Shown: positions 44,270 through 53,667, numbered from the stretch's first letter. The stretch is 64,000 nt of DNA from Lustribacter sp965277075 (GCA_965277075.1 OZ255707.1:2852001-2916000), one strand, 5' to 3'. Notes: a model not told the origin generated them from the letters alone. Numbers and translations are program-made.

Positions 44270-45109
44270 ATGCACTGGTTTACCTACCCGAACATCGATC
44301 CGATCGCGTTCCGTCTCGGGCCGCTCGCGGTGCACTGGTATGGGCTATCGTATCTCTTCGGCTTCGTTTGCGTCTTTCTGTGGATGAACCGGCGCGCCGG
44401 GCGTGCCCGACTCGGTTTGACCACCGACGAAATTCAGGATTTTCTCATTTATGCGCTGGTCGGCGTGCTCGTCGGCGGCCGAACGTTGTTTGTCATCGCC
44501 GATATCATCACGAATCACAACGCCGCCGACTATTTTTCGCATCCGCTCAAGTTGATCGCCGTTTGGGAAGGCGGGATGGCGTTTCACGGCGCGCTTGTCG
44601 GCGTCATCGTTGCCCTCTTCTTGTTTTTGCGCAAGCATCCGGGTTTGACGTTCAACGTGCTCGCCGATGAAGTCGTCGTGCTCTTGCCGATCGGCATTGC
44701 GACAACGCGAATCGTCAACTTTATCAACGACGAGCTGTGGGGACGTATCTGCGATCCGGATCATCCGTGGTGCATTCACTTTCCGGCAGTCGACGGTTAT
44801 CGTCATCCCTCACAAATCTATGAAGGGTTCCTCGACATTCTCGCAGTTCCGATTCTGCTTGTGCTCTACCGCCGGCGGCCGCCGGACGGCGTCATCGCGT
44901 GGACGTGGCTGACCTATTACGGCTTGACGCGCACGATTGCGGAGATTTGGCGCGAGCCCGGCTTCACCGTGCTCGGCCTTTCGGGCGGCCAACTCGTCTC
45001 GCTGCCGACCGCTGCGGTCGGTATTGTGTTGTTGTATCTTGCGATCCGCAACGGAAAACGTACGGATGCGCGCCCGCTGCTCGATGCGCGTTCGTCAGCG
45101 CAAGCGTAA
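44270..45109 (+). CDS. lgt: Prolipoprotein diacylglyceryl transferase
   Basis: 279 residues with seven membrane helices. Landmarks are HWYGLSYLFGF, GGMAFHGALVGVI (conserved catalytic region), RIVNFINDELWGR, HPSQIYEGFLD and YYGLTRTIAEIWREPGF. It transfers diacylglycerol from phosphatidylglycerol to the lipobox Cys. It is divergent from ccdA-lspA, so the lipoprotein-processing genes are back-to-back. The last 15 bases overlap the convergent TonB receptor gene. Confidence 0.95.
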   Translation: MHWFTYPNIDPIAFRLGPLAVHWYGLSYLFGFVCVFLWMNRRAGRARLGLTTDEIQDFLIYALVGVLVGGRTLFVIADIITNHNAADYFSHPLKLIAVWEGGMAFHGALVGVIVALFLFLRKHPGLTFNVLADEVVVLLPIGIATTRIVNFINDELWGRICDPDHPWCIHFPAVDGYRHPSQIYEGFLDILAVPILLVLYRRRPPDGVIAWTWLTYYGLTRTIAEIWREPGFTVLGLSGGQLVSLPTAAVGIVLLYLAIRNGKRTDARPLLDARSSAQA

Positions 45110-47854
45110 GGAATAATTGACGAACAGCATCCGCGGCGGTAGCGAGAGCCGTTCGGTCGCCGATCTTCCGATTTCAGACGCATCGTTAGCCGGCGTCGCA
45201 TACCCATTGAGCGCGAGCGGAACGCCCGCGTTTTCCAATGAATAATTGTTCGTCCATTGATTGAAAAGGTTGGAGATCGAGACCGACAACTTGCCGGGGC
45301 CGGCCGGCGCACTGACGGTCAGGTCGCTATCGTCGTAGGCGGGCAACGCCTTCGTGTTGTTCGCGGAAACCGTGTTGAAGTCGATCCTCGCTTCGACCGC
45401 CGGCGTCGCGAGGACGTCGAGCGCAATCGTAAACGTCTGCGCCGGGACACGCGGAAACTGCGCGCCCGGGATGTACACGAGATTTTTCTGCAAGAGCTGC
45501 GCGACGCCGTTGACGAGCGACGTCGACGTGACGGCATAGTCGAAGTCGGTGAAGACGCGCGGCGTGAAGCGGATGCGTCCGTCGATGTCGACGCCTCGCG
45601 AGCGTAACTGACCGAGATTCGCCGTCTCGCTGATGACGGTCGTATAACCGCCGGCGCCGCATTTTCCGGTCAGTGCCGTTGTGAGGGCGTTCACCACGGT
45701 CGAGCCGATGGCGAACGGCGGCGCGTTGAGGTCGATCGGTACGGTGATACCGCTAAAGATTTTGTTGTACACGTTCTCGTTGAAGAGCGTCGCCTGCACG
45801 TTCGTGTCGCCGTAGAAGCGATGACCGTACGAGGCTTCCTCGTCGACACCCCGCTCGGGCTGCAGGATCGACGACGGTGCGGTTCCGACGGAAAACGACC
45901 CGCAGTTCGGCGTCCCGCCGCCCCCCGCGTTGACGATCGCGAGCGCCGCGTTCGTCGGTACGAACGGCTGGTTGAGATAGTTCGCGGTCGGCTCCGTCGT
46001 CGATGCACCCGCCGCCGCACGAAAGACGTCGCGTGCATCGGGCGTGTAAACGACGCTCGCGCGCGGGTTTACGAACGACGAGTTCGTCGCCGACGCGTGC
46101 AGGAAGTATGCGTTGGCGTAGATCGTCACGGGAATCGACGGCATGCGATACGTGTCGCGTAAGAACGGGCCGTAATAGGATGCGTTTGAGTTTCCGACGG
46201 TCGCGACGCCCGCGCTCGTCGACGTTAACGAGTCCGACGCGTTGTTATCGATGTAGCCGAGCGTCAAATCATTACGCGCGCCGATGAACGATTCGCTGAT
46301 CTGGCCGCCGCTGGTCAGATACAGCGAATTGCGATACGTTCCGAGGCCGAACGCTTGCGTGTACGGGAACGTCGTCTTGCCGTTTACCGTCGTGCCGGCG
46401 TAATTCGGTAGACCGTTGAGCCGGCTGAAGTCGACGAGATACCGGTTCGAATACAGATCGAGCGCGAAGGCGGTGCGCGTTCCGGCCGACGTGAGGTTGA
46501 GGTGTTCGTCGTTGAGGTTCACGGTCTGGTATGCCGGTCCGGCGCCGGTCGGGCCGGCGTTATCTTGCGCGTACTGTGCCGGCGTGACGCAGCCGTTCGC
46601 CGCGCCGCCGTCCGGTTTGCCGTCGGGACCTGTGCCGTATGCCACGCCGTAGCTATTCTTCGCCTGAAACGAACCGCTCGGACAGGCGTCGGTCCTCGGC
46701 TTACCGTCGAGCAGACTGGTGCCTTGCGCGAGCGCGTACGCGCCGGTTTGATAATCTTGGTCGCCGTTGCCCGCTTTGTTTTCCCAGTATGATGACGAGA
46801 AGAGCGTAAACGATAGGTTTGTTGCGGGCGAAAGATTATAGCGCAATTTCACCATTCCGGTGCGCGAAACGGCGGCGGCATCGGTCGTATACGTCGCCGC
46901 GTTGACGATGGGCGGTGCGTTCGACGACGGATCGAACGAGGTCGCCGGCGCGTACGTCGAGACGTTGTGCAAGGGGCCGTCGAGCCCGTAAACGCCCGCG
47001 GCCGCAGCGAAGCCTAGTTTGCCGGCGGTGCCGGTGCCCTGCGTGACGGTGGCCAGACGGTTAAACGTTCCATAGCCTTGGTCGATCGATACGGCGACCG
47101 CGCTGCTCGGATCGATCGTGCGAAGGTCGATCACACCGCCGATCGCGTTGACCCCGAGCACGTCGGCACCGCCCGTTCCATAAATGACGTTGTACGAGCG
47201 GATACCGGCGAGCGGCGAAACCTGAAAGTTGAATCCGCCGGATGCGCCGCTCGCGATCGGATGGCCGTCGAGCGTCGTCACCGTTTCGGCCGCACCGAGT
47301 CCGCGAATCTGCAGCGGAGCATCGTCGCCGAGGGCGCCGGTATCACCGGCCACGGAGTTCGTGACCGACGGCAGTTGCCGTAGTGCGTCCGCCGCCCGAT
47401 ACGTTCCGGTCTCGGCGAGCGTTTCGGTCGAGAGCGTGCGAGAGATCGTGCTCGACTGCTGCAACGACACGCTCGCGCGCGTTCCGGTGCGGCCGATGAC
47501 GTCGGTGGAACGCCCGCTGAGCACGGCGTCAAGGCTGAGCGTGACCTGCGTCGTCGTGCCCTCGGTGACAACGACGTCGGAGGATTCCGCACTCTGATAG
47601 CCGCTGCGCGTGACGCGCAGGTGATAAATCGCGGGCGCGATCCCGTCGATGTGAAACGCGCCGCGCGCGTCGGTTTGCGTCGAGCGCGCCGTTCCGATCA
47701 CCGCGACCGTCGTGTTGGGAAGCGGAAGCGCCGAACGGGCGTCGGCGACGGTGCCGTCGATCGCCGTAATGGGCTCTGCCTTCGCGCTTTCTCCCGGACC
47801 GGCGAACAACATGAGAAACGCGAACGCGCAACACGCTCGCCGAAACGGCGACAT
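45095..47854 (-). CDS. TonB-dependent outer-membrane receptor with carboxypeptidase-regulatory-like domain
   Basis: 919 residues. A signal peptide (residues 1-26) is followed by a CarboxypepD_reg-like Ig domain (about 30-112: GTVADARSALPLPNTTVAVIG). The plug (about 140-245) contains LQIRGLGAAETVTTLDGHPIASG, and a 22-strand barrel ends in LFVNYSLRLR. GAGGAG eight bases before the ATG is a good ribosome binding site. It imports a siderophore, vitamin or oligomer across the outer membrane with TonB energy. No TonB/ExbBD genes or metal-uptake partners lie beside it, so the ligand is unknown. Confidence 0.92.
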   Translation of the reverse strand: MSPFRRACCAFAFLMLFAGPGESAKAEPITAIDGTVADARSALPLPNTTVAVIGTARSTQTDARGAFHIDGIAPAIYHLRVTRSGYQSAESSDVVVTEGTTTQVTLSLDAVLSGRSTDVIGRTGTRASVSLQQSSTISRTLSTETLAETGTYRAADALRQLPSVTNSVAGDTGALGDDAPLQIRGLGAAETVTTLDGHPIASGASGGFNFQVSPLAGIRSYNVIYGTGGADVLGVNAIGGVIDLRTIDPSSAVAVSIDQGYGTFNRLATVTQGTGTAGKLGFAAAAGVYGLDGPLHNVSTYAPATSFDPSSNAPPIVNAATYTTDAAAVSRTGMVKLRYNLSPATNLSFTLFSSSYWENKAGNGDQDYQTGAYALAQGTSLLDGKPRTDACPSGSFQAKNSYGVAYGTGPDGKPDGGAANGCVTPAQYAQDNAGPTGAGPAYQTVNLNDEHLNLTSAGTRTAFALDLYSNRYLVDFSRLNGLPNYAGTTVNGKTTFPYTQAFGLGTYRNSLYLTSGGQISESFIGARNDLTLGYIDNNASDSLTSTSAGVATVGNSNASYYGPFLRDTYRMPSIPVTIYANAYFLHASATNSSFVNPRASVVYTPDARDVFRAAAGASTTEPTANYLNQPFVPTNAALAIVNAGGGGTPNCGSFSVGTAPSSILQPERGVDEEASYGHRFYGDTNVQATLFNENVYNKIFSGITVPIDLNAPPFAIGSTVVNALTTALTGKCGAGGYTTVISETANLGQLRSRGVDIDGRIRFTPRVFTDFDYAVTSTSLVNGVAQLLQKNLVYIPGAQFPRVPAQTFTIALDVLATPAVEARIDFNTVSANNTKALPAYDDSDLTVSAPAGPGKLSVSISNLFNQWTNNYSLENAGVPLALNGYATPANDASEIGRSATERLSLPPRMLFVNYSLRLR

Positions 47855-47947
47855 GGACTACGCTCCTCGCTGCGGCACGCGCAGATCCTTGCGGCGATAA
47901 AGCAAATTTAAGGGTGCCGTGTCACGCGACGGTGAAGATACGAGTCC

Positions 47948-48625
47948 ATGGCTCTCGCCTCATCGATCGGCGAGCGTGTGGAAACGCTCCGCGCCCGCGT
48001 CGATCGCGTTGCCGCCGAAGCGGGCCGCGCATCCGGCGCGGTCTCGATCCTCGGGGTCACCAAAACCCGTCCACGCGCGGACGTTGTCGCCGTTATCGCC
48101 GCGGGCGTATGCGACATCGGTGAAAACTACGTGCAAGAAGCGCGCGAAAAATACGTCGACCTCCCGCCGGCGACAAAGCATTTTATCGGACACGTTCAGA
48201 CGAACAAGGCGAAATCGATCGTGGCGCTTTTCGACGTCGTCCAATCTGTCGACCGGCTCGACGCCGGGCTTGCGCTCGCGCGCGCGGCGCGGGTTGCCGG
48301 AAAAGCGTTACGGGTGCTGGTGCAAGTCAACATCTCGCCCGCCGATCGTTTCGGCGTTGCGCCGGCCGGCGCACCCGAACTCGCGCAGCAATTGCGGGAA
48401 GCCGGCCTTGAAGTCGACGGCGTCATGGCAATCGGTCCGCTCGACGGCAACGTCGACTCGGCGTTCGCGCTAGCGCAAACGGTTCACGAACACGTCGGTG
48501 GTCGGATTCTCTCGCTCGGCATGTCCGGCGATTGGGAGCGCGCGATCCGGTTCGGATCGACGATGATTCGCATCGGCACCGCAATCTTCGGCGCACGTCC
48601 GCTGCGCGAAAGGGTCTCGGCATGA
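47948..48625 (+). CDS. yggS: YggS/PROSC family pyridoxal-phosphate-binding protein
   Basis: 225 residues. The PLP lysine lies in ILGVTKTRP near residue 37. GENYVQEAREKY, HFIGHVQTNKAK, VNISPADRFGV and GMSGDWERAIRFGSTMIRIGTAIFG follow in the family order. It binds PLP in a single TIM barrel and buffers cellular PLP and amino-acid pools. In many Gram-positive genomes it precedes sepF, as it does here with a four-base overlap. Confidence 0.94.
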   Translation: MALASSIGERVETLRARVDRVAAEAGRASGAVSILGVTKTRPRADVVAVIAAGVCDIGENYVQEAREKYVDLPPATKHFIGHVQTNKAKSIVALFDVVQSVDRLDAGLALARAARVAGKALRVLVQVNISPADRFGVAPAGAPELAQQLREAGLEVDGVMAIGPLDGNVDSAFALAQTVHEHVGGRILSLGMSGDWERAIRFGSTMIRIGTAIFGARPLRERVSA

Positions 48626-49065
48626 CGATGTTCACGAAGATCGGCTCGTGGTTCGCCATCCAGGATGAAGAGCTCGACGACGACGAGCTCTACGACGCCG
48701 AGACGAACGGCGGAAAACGTAACGTCGTTCCATTGACCGAGGCCGGTCGACGGCAGGGGACCGCGGTCGCGGTGTTCGCACCGCGCACGTTCGCCGACGT
48801 GACGGAGGTTGCCGACGCGCTCCGGGCGCGCCAAGTCGCGATCCTCAACTTGCAAGGAGCCGATCGCACGTTACTCCAGCGTGTCGTCGATTTCACCTCG
48901 GGCGTCGCCTACACCATCGACGGCCGTATACAAAAACTTGCCGAAGCGATCTATTTGGTCGTTCCGGCGGGCGTTGTCGTGAACTCTGCGAATTTGCGAG
49001 AAAACATGGACAACGACGGGATGCTCGATCTCACCCAACGCTTCCAGAATAACGGACGGCCATGA
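48622..49065 (+). CDS. sepF: Cell division protein SepF
   Basis: 147 residues from ATG 48622, overlapping the yggS stop. The short amphipathic N-terminus (MFTKIGSWFAI) could bind membrane, and an acidic linker follows. The SepF core contains FAPRTFADVTEVADALRARQVAILNLQ and VVDFTSGVAYTIDGRIQKLAEAIYLVVPAGV. SepF tethers FtsZ to the membrane in Firmicutes, Actinobacteria and Cyanobacteria and usually replaces FtsA. Confidence 0.95.
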   Translation: MTMFTKIGSWFAIQDEELDDDELYDAETNGGKRNVVPLTEAGRRQGTAVAVFAPRTFADVTEVADALRARQVAILNLQGADRTLLQRVVDFTSGVAYTIDGRIQKLAEAIYLVVPAGVVVNSANLRENMDNDGMLDLTQRFQNNGRP

Positions 49066-49766
49066 GCGCATCGAATCGCATCACGGTGGTTGACATTCAA
49101 CACAAGACGTTCAAACGTGCCCTCCAGGGTTACGAACGCACGGATGTCGATCAGTTTCTCGACGAAATTATCGAGTCGCTCGAAGACGAGGCGAACGCGC
49201 GCGCCGCGCTCGAGGCGGAAATCGCCGACCTCAAAGAGCGCATCTCACACTTCAAAACGATGGAAGACTCGTTGCAGTCGACGCTGTTGTTGGCGCAACG
49301 GACCGCCGATGAAGTGAAGGCCGCTGCGCACAAAGAGGCCGACCTGATCAAACAAGAAGCGCGCCTGCAAGGCGAGCGCGAGATCGGCACGATCGGCGAC
49401 CGCATCGACGAGACGCGCCGCGAGCACCAGCGCATCATCGACGCGGCCGAAAAGGCCAAAAGTGAGATTCGCAGTCTGCTCATGTCGCATTTGGCGTTGA
49501 TCGATCGCCCGTCGTCGTATCCGGCCGCGACGACGACGATTCGCGCGGCGACGTCGATGCGAAGCGACGAACCGCCGCCGGCCCTTGCGGCACCGGAAGC
49601 AGCGGCGACGCCGGCACTTGCGGCAGTCGCGACAAAGCCGCCGGTCGAGACGAAGCCGGCGGTTGAGACGAAGCAGCCGATCGAGAAGACGCACCTGCTC
49701 GTACCGGGCATCGCCGGGGACGACGTGCTTCCGCTCAACGGGAAGGGTCGGTATACCGTTAGCTGA
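49062..49766 (+). CDS. divIVA: DivIVA domain protein
   Basis: 234 residues. The DivIVA N-terminal motif reads TVVDIQHKTFKRALQGYERTDVDQFLDEI, followed by a coiled coil to about residue 145 and a Pro/Ala/Thr-rich tail with PVETKPAVETKQPIEKT repeats. It senses membrane curvature and organises septal or polar wall synthesis. It is coupled to sepF, as in the dcw cluster of Gram-positive bacteria. Confidence 0.93.
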   Translation: MSASNRITVVDIQHKTFKRALQGYERTDVDQFLDEIIESLEDEANARAALEAEIADLKERISHFKTMEDSLQSTLLLAQRTADEVKAAAHKEADLIKQEARLQGEREIGTIGDRIDETRREHQRIIDAAEKAKSEIRSLLMSHLALIDRPSSYPAATTTIRAATSMRSDEPPPALAAPEAAATPALAAVATKPPVETKPAVETKQPIEKTHLLVPGIAGDDVLPLNGKGRYTVS

Positions 49767-49781
49767 CGGCTTGCGTCAGCT
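49761..49781. terminator. Hairpin between divIVA and the convergent reductase gene
   Basis: AGCTGACG and CGTCAGCT form a perfect 8-bp stem around a GCTTG loop, overlapping the stop codons of both convergent genes. It lacks a T-tract on the plus strand. Confidence 0.45.
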
Positions 49782-50402
49782 TGCGGTCAGCGTCTTCTCA
49801 GCATCGCCCGCGGTGAGCGGAACCATGTAGATCGCGCTGTCGGGTTGTTGTTTGCGGCCGCCGGTCGCGAGCGAACCGGTATCAACCGCGTCGAAACCGA
49901 TCTCGTCGATCAGCTGCGCGACGACCGCTTTGGCGGCAGCGTCGTCGCCGGCGATGAAGATCGCAAGCCGGCCCGTCGTGCCGCTCGGTTTCCCCTCGGT
50001 CCCAAGCCGGCGAAAGTGGATCGTATTGAACGCCTTGACCAGGCGCGCGCCCGGCACGAGCGTCTTCGTGATTTCGCTCGAACTGCGGTCACCGAGGTCC
50101 TCGAGTTCGAAATCTTCCGTGTACGGGTTCATCGCGTCGATCACGATCTTGTCGTCGTAGGGTCCGGCGTCGGGAACGGCATCCTCTTTGTGGGTCCACG
50201 GTACGGCGATGAGCACGATATCGCCGAACGCGACCGCGTCTTCGGGCGTTGCGGCGCGGACGCGCTCGCCCAGCCCGAGCGCGGTATCTTCCAGCGTTTT
50301 CGGGCCGCGAGAGTTTGCGATGCGCACGTGATGCCCCGCCTGCGAGAAGAGCTTGGCGGCGGTCGCGCCGATATTTCCGGCGCCGAGGATACCGATGTTC
50401 AT
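49776..50402 (-). CDS. NADPH-dependent F420 reductase-like / NADP-binding oxidoreductase
   Basis: 208 residues from ATG 50402, immediately before the Rossmann motif GILGAGNIGATAA. NSRGP after strand two suits NADPH. DIVLIAVPW, NTIHFRRLG and FIAGDD complete the F420_oxidored (NPD) domain. It may transfer hydride between NADPH and F420 or be a related reductase; no F420 biosynthesis gene is visible. Longer upstream frames have no homology-like content. Confidence 0.82.
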   Translation of the reverse strand: MNIGILGAGNIGATAAKLFSQAGHHVRIANSRGPKTLEDTALGLGERVRAATPEDAVAFGDIVLIAVPWTHKEDAVPDAGPYDDKIVIDAMNPYTEDFELEDLGDRSSSEITKTLVPGARLVKAFNTIHFRRLGTEGKPSGTTGRLAIFIAGDDAAAKAVVAQLIDEIGFDAVDTGSLATGGRKQQPDSAIYMVPLTAGDAEKTLTAS

Positions 50403-50547
50403 CCGACCTACTCTTGCCTCGCCAATACGTAGGGATCGGTGGCGAGCGAACCGATTCGCTGACATTCTGCATCGAGGTTGCGGAGTCCCAACCGGGCGGC
50501 AATCCCCGCGAAATAGCCCCGAAAGAAACGCTGTGTAGGCTTGCCGC

Positions 50548-51135
50548 ATGGACGGCATGACCTGGATGGCAAGCGCGATGCACGCCGCGCAAGCACAACT
50601 CGAAACGGCGACGCACAATCTCGCCAACGTCACGAGCGACGGCTTCCGGCGGGTGCGCTCATCACTCACGCTGACCGGCCGCGGCCTCGTCGCGACCGAA
50701 AAGCCGACCTTCGCGGAGGGCGGGATTCGCGAAACCGGCCGCCGGTTCGACTTCGCACTGCTCGGACCGGGAACGTTCGCGGTCGGCGCGACGGCGACGC
50801 GGGACGGCGCGTTCGTGCGCGACCGCGACGGCTACCTCACCGACGGCGCAGGACGCCGTTTGCGCGGCGAACGCGGCGCGATTCATGTCGGAGCCGATGC
50901 GACGCTCGACGAGGGCGGAACGTTTCGCGACGGCGGTCGCGTCGTCGACCGGCTCCCGTTGTCACGCGGCACGTCGGTGCGCAGCGGTGCCCTCGAGTCG
51001 AGCAACGTCGACGCCATCGGCGAGACGCTCGCGATCCTCAACGCGCAACGCGCGTTCGAGACCGCGCAGAAAACGTTCGTCGCGATCGATGAGACGCGCG
51101 ACAAAGCCGTCAACGACATCGGACGGCTGAAGTGA
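50548..51135 (+). CDS. Flagellar basal-body rod/hook protein (FlgF-like)
   Basis: 195 residues. The N-terminal flg_bb_rod motif is visible as LETATHNLANVTSDGFRR, and the C-terminal Flg_bbr motif as LESSNVDAIGETLAILNAQRAFETAQKTF. The middle domain is short, similar to FlgF/FlhO. It polymerises in the proximal rod of the flagellum after export through the flagellar type III system. It overlaps the flgG-like gene by four bases. Hook and ring genes are not in the window. Confidence 0.85.
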   Translation: MDGMTWMASAMHAAQAQLETATHNLANVTSDGFRRVRSSLTLTGRGLVATEKPTFAEGGIRETGRRFDFALLGPGTFAVGATATRDGAFVRDRDGYLTDGAGRRLRGERGAIHVGADATLDEGGTFRDGGRVVDRLPLSRGTSVRSGALESSNVDAIGETLAILNAQRAFETAQKTFVAIDETRDKAVNDIGRLK

Positions 51136-51854
51136 ATCGCGCGATGTACGCGTCGGCATCGGGCATGTCGGCGCAACAAACCAATCTCGAAGTGATCGCC
51201 GACAATCTGGCCAACGCCGACGTCGCGGGCTTCAAAGCCACGACGGCGCGGTTCACCGATGTCCGTGCCGGTGGGACACTTGGACTCGGAACGGCCAACG
51301 CCGGCCGCCACGCGGTCTTCACGCAAGGCAAACTCATGCATGGCGGCGGCCCGTTCGACATCGCCATCGACGGCGCCGGATTCTTTCGCGTCGAACGCGA
51401 CGGAACCGCGGCCTACACGCGCAACGGCGAGTTTACGCGCGCCGCCGACGGGTCGCTGCGCACGGCCGACGGCTGGCGATTGCGCGACGTGAGCATTCCC
51501 GCGAACGCCCTGGGCGCGAACGTCGCGAGCGACGGACGCGTCACGATCGATACGGCGACACGCACGAACGTTGCGCTCGCGCGCATTCGGCTCGCGACGT
51601 TTGCCGCACCTGAATCACTGCGTTCGCTCGGCGGCACGGTGTTCGCCGCGACCCGTGAATCCGGCGCCGCGCACACGATCGAGCCCGGTGGCACGGTGCA
51701 CCTGGCGTTCGGCATGCTCGAAAAATCGAACGTCTCGGTGATCGAGTCGATGATGCAAATCTTGACCGCCCAACGCAGCTACGAAGCGAATGCCAAAGGA
51801 GTGCAAGCCGCCGATGAAATGCAACGCATCGCCAACAACCTGCATCGCAGCTGA
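51132..51854 (+). CDS. flgG: Flagellar basal-body rod protein FlgG
   Basis: 240 residues from GTG 51132. QQTNLEVIADNLANADVAGFKAT is the N-terminal rod motif. DIAIDGAGFFRVERDGTAAYTRNGEF belongs to the FlgE/F/G core domain, and GMLEKSNVSVIESMMQILTAQRSYEANAKGVQAADEMQ is the C-terminal coiled-coil motif. It forms the distal rod. The 3' end overlaps a small downstream reading frame. Confidence 0.9.
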   Translation: MNRAMYASASGMSAQQTNLEVIADNLANADVAGFKATTARFTDVRAGGTLGLGTANAGRHAVFTQGKLMHGGGPFDIAIDGAGFFRVERDGTAAYTRNGEFTRAADGSLRTADGWRLRDVSIPANALGANVASDGRVTIDTATRTNVALARIRLATFAAPESLRSLGGTVFAATRESGAAHTIEPGGTVHLAFGMLEKSNVSVIESMMQILTAQRSYEANAKGVQAADEMQRIANNLHRS

Positions 51855-52005
51855 CGATCTGCGAGACCGACTCGTGCGCGGGACGGTGACGGCCGTGATG
51901 TTCCGTGAGGTGCTCAAACCGCTCGCCGCCGGTCTCGGCCCGGTCGGTGAAACGGCGATCGATTCCGTCGCGGATTCGATCTTCGCCGTGAAGCCGCCCC
52001 GATGA
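51814..52005 (+). CDS. Small hypothetical protein in the flagellar cluster
   Basis: 63 residues from ATG 51814, overlapping flgG by 41 bases; starts at GTG 51874 or ATG 51898 are also possible. The sequence VMFREVLKPLAAGLGPVGETAIDSVADSIF loosely resembles the rod-binding N-terminal region of FlgJ-type proteins, but too weakly to name it. Its stop overlaps the start of the sigma factor gene (ATGA), which supports translation of this frame. Confidence 0.5.
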   Translation: MKCNASPTTCIAADDLRDRLVRGTVTAVMFREVLKPLAAGLGPVGETAIDSVADSIFAVKPPR

Positions 52006-52673
52006 ACGAGGACGAACGCGAAATCACGATCCGGCGGCTGTTGCCGCTCGTGCGCCGCATCGCGCACCGCGTTGCGCGCGTCGTCCCCGGCAGCGACATC
52101 GACGATCTCGTCGGTGACGGCAGCGTCGGATTGCTGCGGGCCGTGGACGCGTACGACCCGTCGGTCGGAACGACGATGGAACAGTATGTGCGGCGCATCG
52201 TTCTCGGCGCGATGCTCAACGGCATTCGCCGGCTCGATCCGGTCAGCGAACGCGTGCGCCGCGTCGTGCGTGTCGCCGAGCGCGAACGGTACGCTGTCGC
52301 GGTTGCGACCGGCGTGCTGCCCTCGATGGCTGAGTTGGAACGTGACCGTCCCGTGCTGGCGCGTGCGCGGATGAACGCGTTCCGCGGATCGCCGCTCTCG
52401 CTCGATGCACCGCTGCCGCCCGACGTTCTGCCGCCGGCGAGCGCCGAGGCGGACGATCCGGCGAGTGTAGCGGTTGCCAACGCCGAACGCCGTCGCGTGC
52501 GCGACGCGATCCACGCGCTTCCACCACGACAACGCGCGCTCGTAATCGCGCATTATTTCGGCGAGCGTCCGTTGCGCGTGCTGAGCACGGAGATGCGCGT
52601 GTCACCGCAACGCGTCTCGCAACTGCACGTTGCCGCCATTCAGCGCATGCGTCACGACTTGACGCCCGCATGA
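52002..52673 (+). CDS. FliA-like sigma-70 family factor
   Basis: 223 residues. Region 2 reads LLPLVRRIAHRVA with DIDDLVGDGSVGLLRAVDAYDP and GAMLNGIRRLDPVSERVRR. Region 4 contains ALPPRQRALVIAHYFGERPLRVLSTEMRVSPQRVSQLHVAAIQRMR, a clear helix-turn-helix. Region 3 is present but Ala/Pro-rich. Location behind rod genes and the GAML...RRLD signature point to a flagellar sigma-28. No anti-sigma FlgM is recognisable nearby. Confidence 0.85.
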   Translation: MNEDEREITIRRLLPLVRRIAHRVARVVPGSDIDDLVGDGSVGLLRAVDAYDPSVGTTMEQYVRRIVLGAMLNGIRRLDPVSERVRRVVRVAERERYAVAVATGVLPSMAELERDRPVLARARMNAFRGSPLSLDAPLPPDVLPPASAEADDPASVAVANAERRRVRDAIHALPPRQRALVIAHYFGERPLRVLSTEMRVSPQRVSQLHVAAIQRMRHDLTPA

Positions 52674-52960
52674 ACGACCCCTCGGCCTACGTCGGAATCG
52701 ATCCGAGCGCGATCCTCGCGCTGCAACCGCCGACGATCCCGATCGACGCCGAAGCGTCCGGCGACCCGCGATTACCGGCCGATCACCCGCAGTGGCAGCG
52801 CGACGTGCTCTCGATCTCGTCGCGCACGCGCGCGATCATCGCGACGATCGTCCCCACGATCGTGCGGACGTTCTCCTACTGGGATCACCGCCTGCGCGAA
52901 CTCGCCCTCGGCGCGCGCACACTCTCGGTCGACCCAGCCGGCTGCTACAAACTGCGCTAA
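52670..52960 (+). CDS. Hypothetical protein after the sigma factor
   Basis: 96 residues; start overlaps the sigma factor stop by four bases, supporting expression. No family recognised. The first 45 residues are Pro-rich and probably disordered; residues 48-85 form an amphipathic helical region (TRAIIATIVPTIVRTFSYW). A regulator of the sigma factor is conceivable from position only. Confidence 0.5.
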   Translation: MNDPSAYVGIDPSAILALQPPTIPIDAEASGDPRLPADHPQWQRDVLSISSRTRAIIATIVPTIVRTFSYWDHRLRELALGARTLSVDPAGCYKLR

Positions 52961-53092
52961 AGTTTCGCAGAGCGGCATATAAGAACGCTCCTTCGGAAAA
53001 AGTGTTACGGCAATCATCAAATAGCGAAAAAGGATTTCCCTTAATCTCGCTCAGGAAGCATTCCGAAGTTACCGAATACTTAATTGCTTTGC

Positions 53093-53667
53093 CTATCGTT
53101 CGAGGCCGACGCCGAAGAGGTCGATCTGTCCCGGCAATTGGTACACCCAATAGATGTCGCGGTTTAGCCCCGTCGAGAAAAGCCACAGGCGGAAGCTCTC
53201 GCCGAGGAAGAGCAATGCGGCGTACGTCAACAGCGGCCGTCGTCGCATACGCGCGGCGATTGCCGGAAACATGACATAAAATTGGATTTCGATCCCGAGA
53301 CTCCAGAAGGGACCCGAAATAGAAAACAAGCTTTGATGCCAAACGGATGGAGAAATGCCAGATGGCGGAAGACTTCCAGCCGCCGATGGATCGCGAACTC
53401 CACAGGCTGCACGAAGAACCATGCTGTGGCAAGAACCGCCAGATAGTAAGAAGGAATGATTTTGATCGCGCGTCGCTCGATGAAGTGACGAAGCGTCGGC
53501 ACATCGCGCTCGCCGAGCATGGCATTGGCGTAGGGCAAGAACAAGACAAAACCGCTCAAGAAGAAAAAGAGCTCGACGCCGAGCGACCCTGAGAGGACGA
53601 ACGGTTCGAGTCCGGTCATCGCATACAGTATCGGACCAAACGCGATGGATGCTGAAGTCGCCGAGCC
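53093..53667 (-). pseudogene. Acyltransferase-3 family remnant, frameshifted and truncated
   Basis: The upstream part (53619 leftward) reads GSLGVELFFFLSGFVLFLPYAN and FIERRAIKIIPSYYLA, typical of OafA-like membrane acyltransferases. After HLAFLHP near 53340 the homology continues in another frame as SVWHQSLFSISGPFWSLGIEIQFYVMFP, consistent with loss of one base. It stops at TAG 53093-53095 within GQIDLFGVG. The first ~40 residues with the catalytic His and the last helices are missing. The segment is more A+T-rich than its surroundings. It starts directly behind the IclR stop. The next 130 bases (52961-53092) hold nothing recognisable. Confidence 0.75.
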
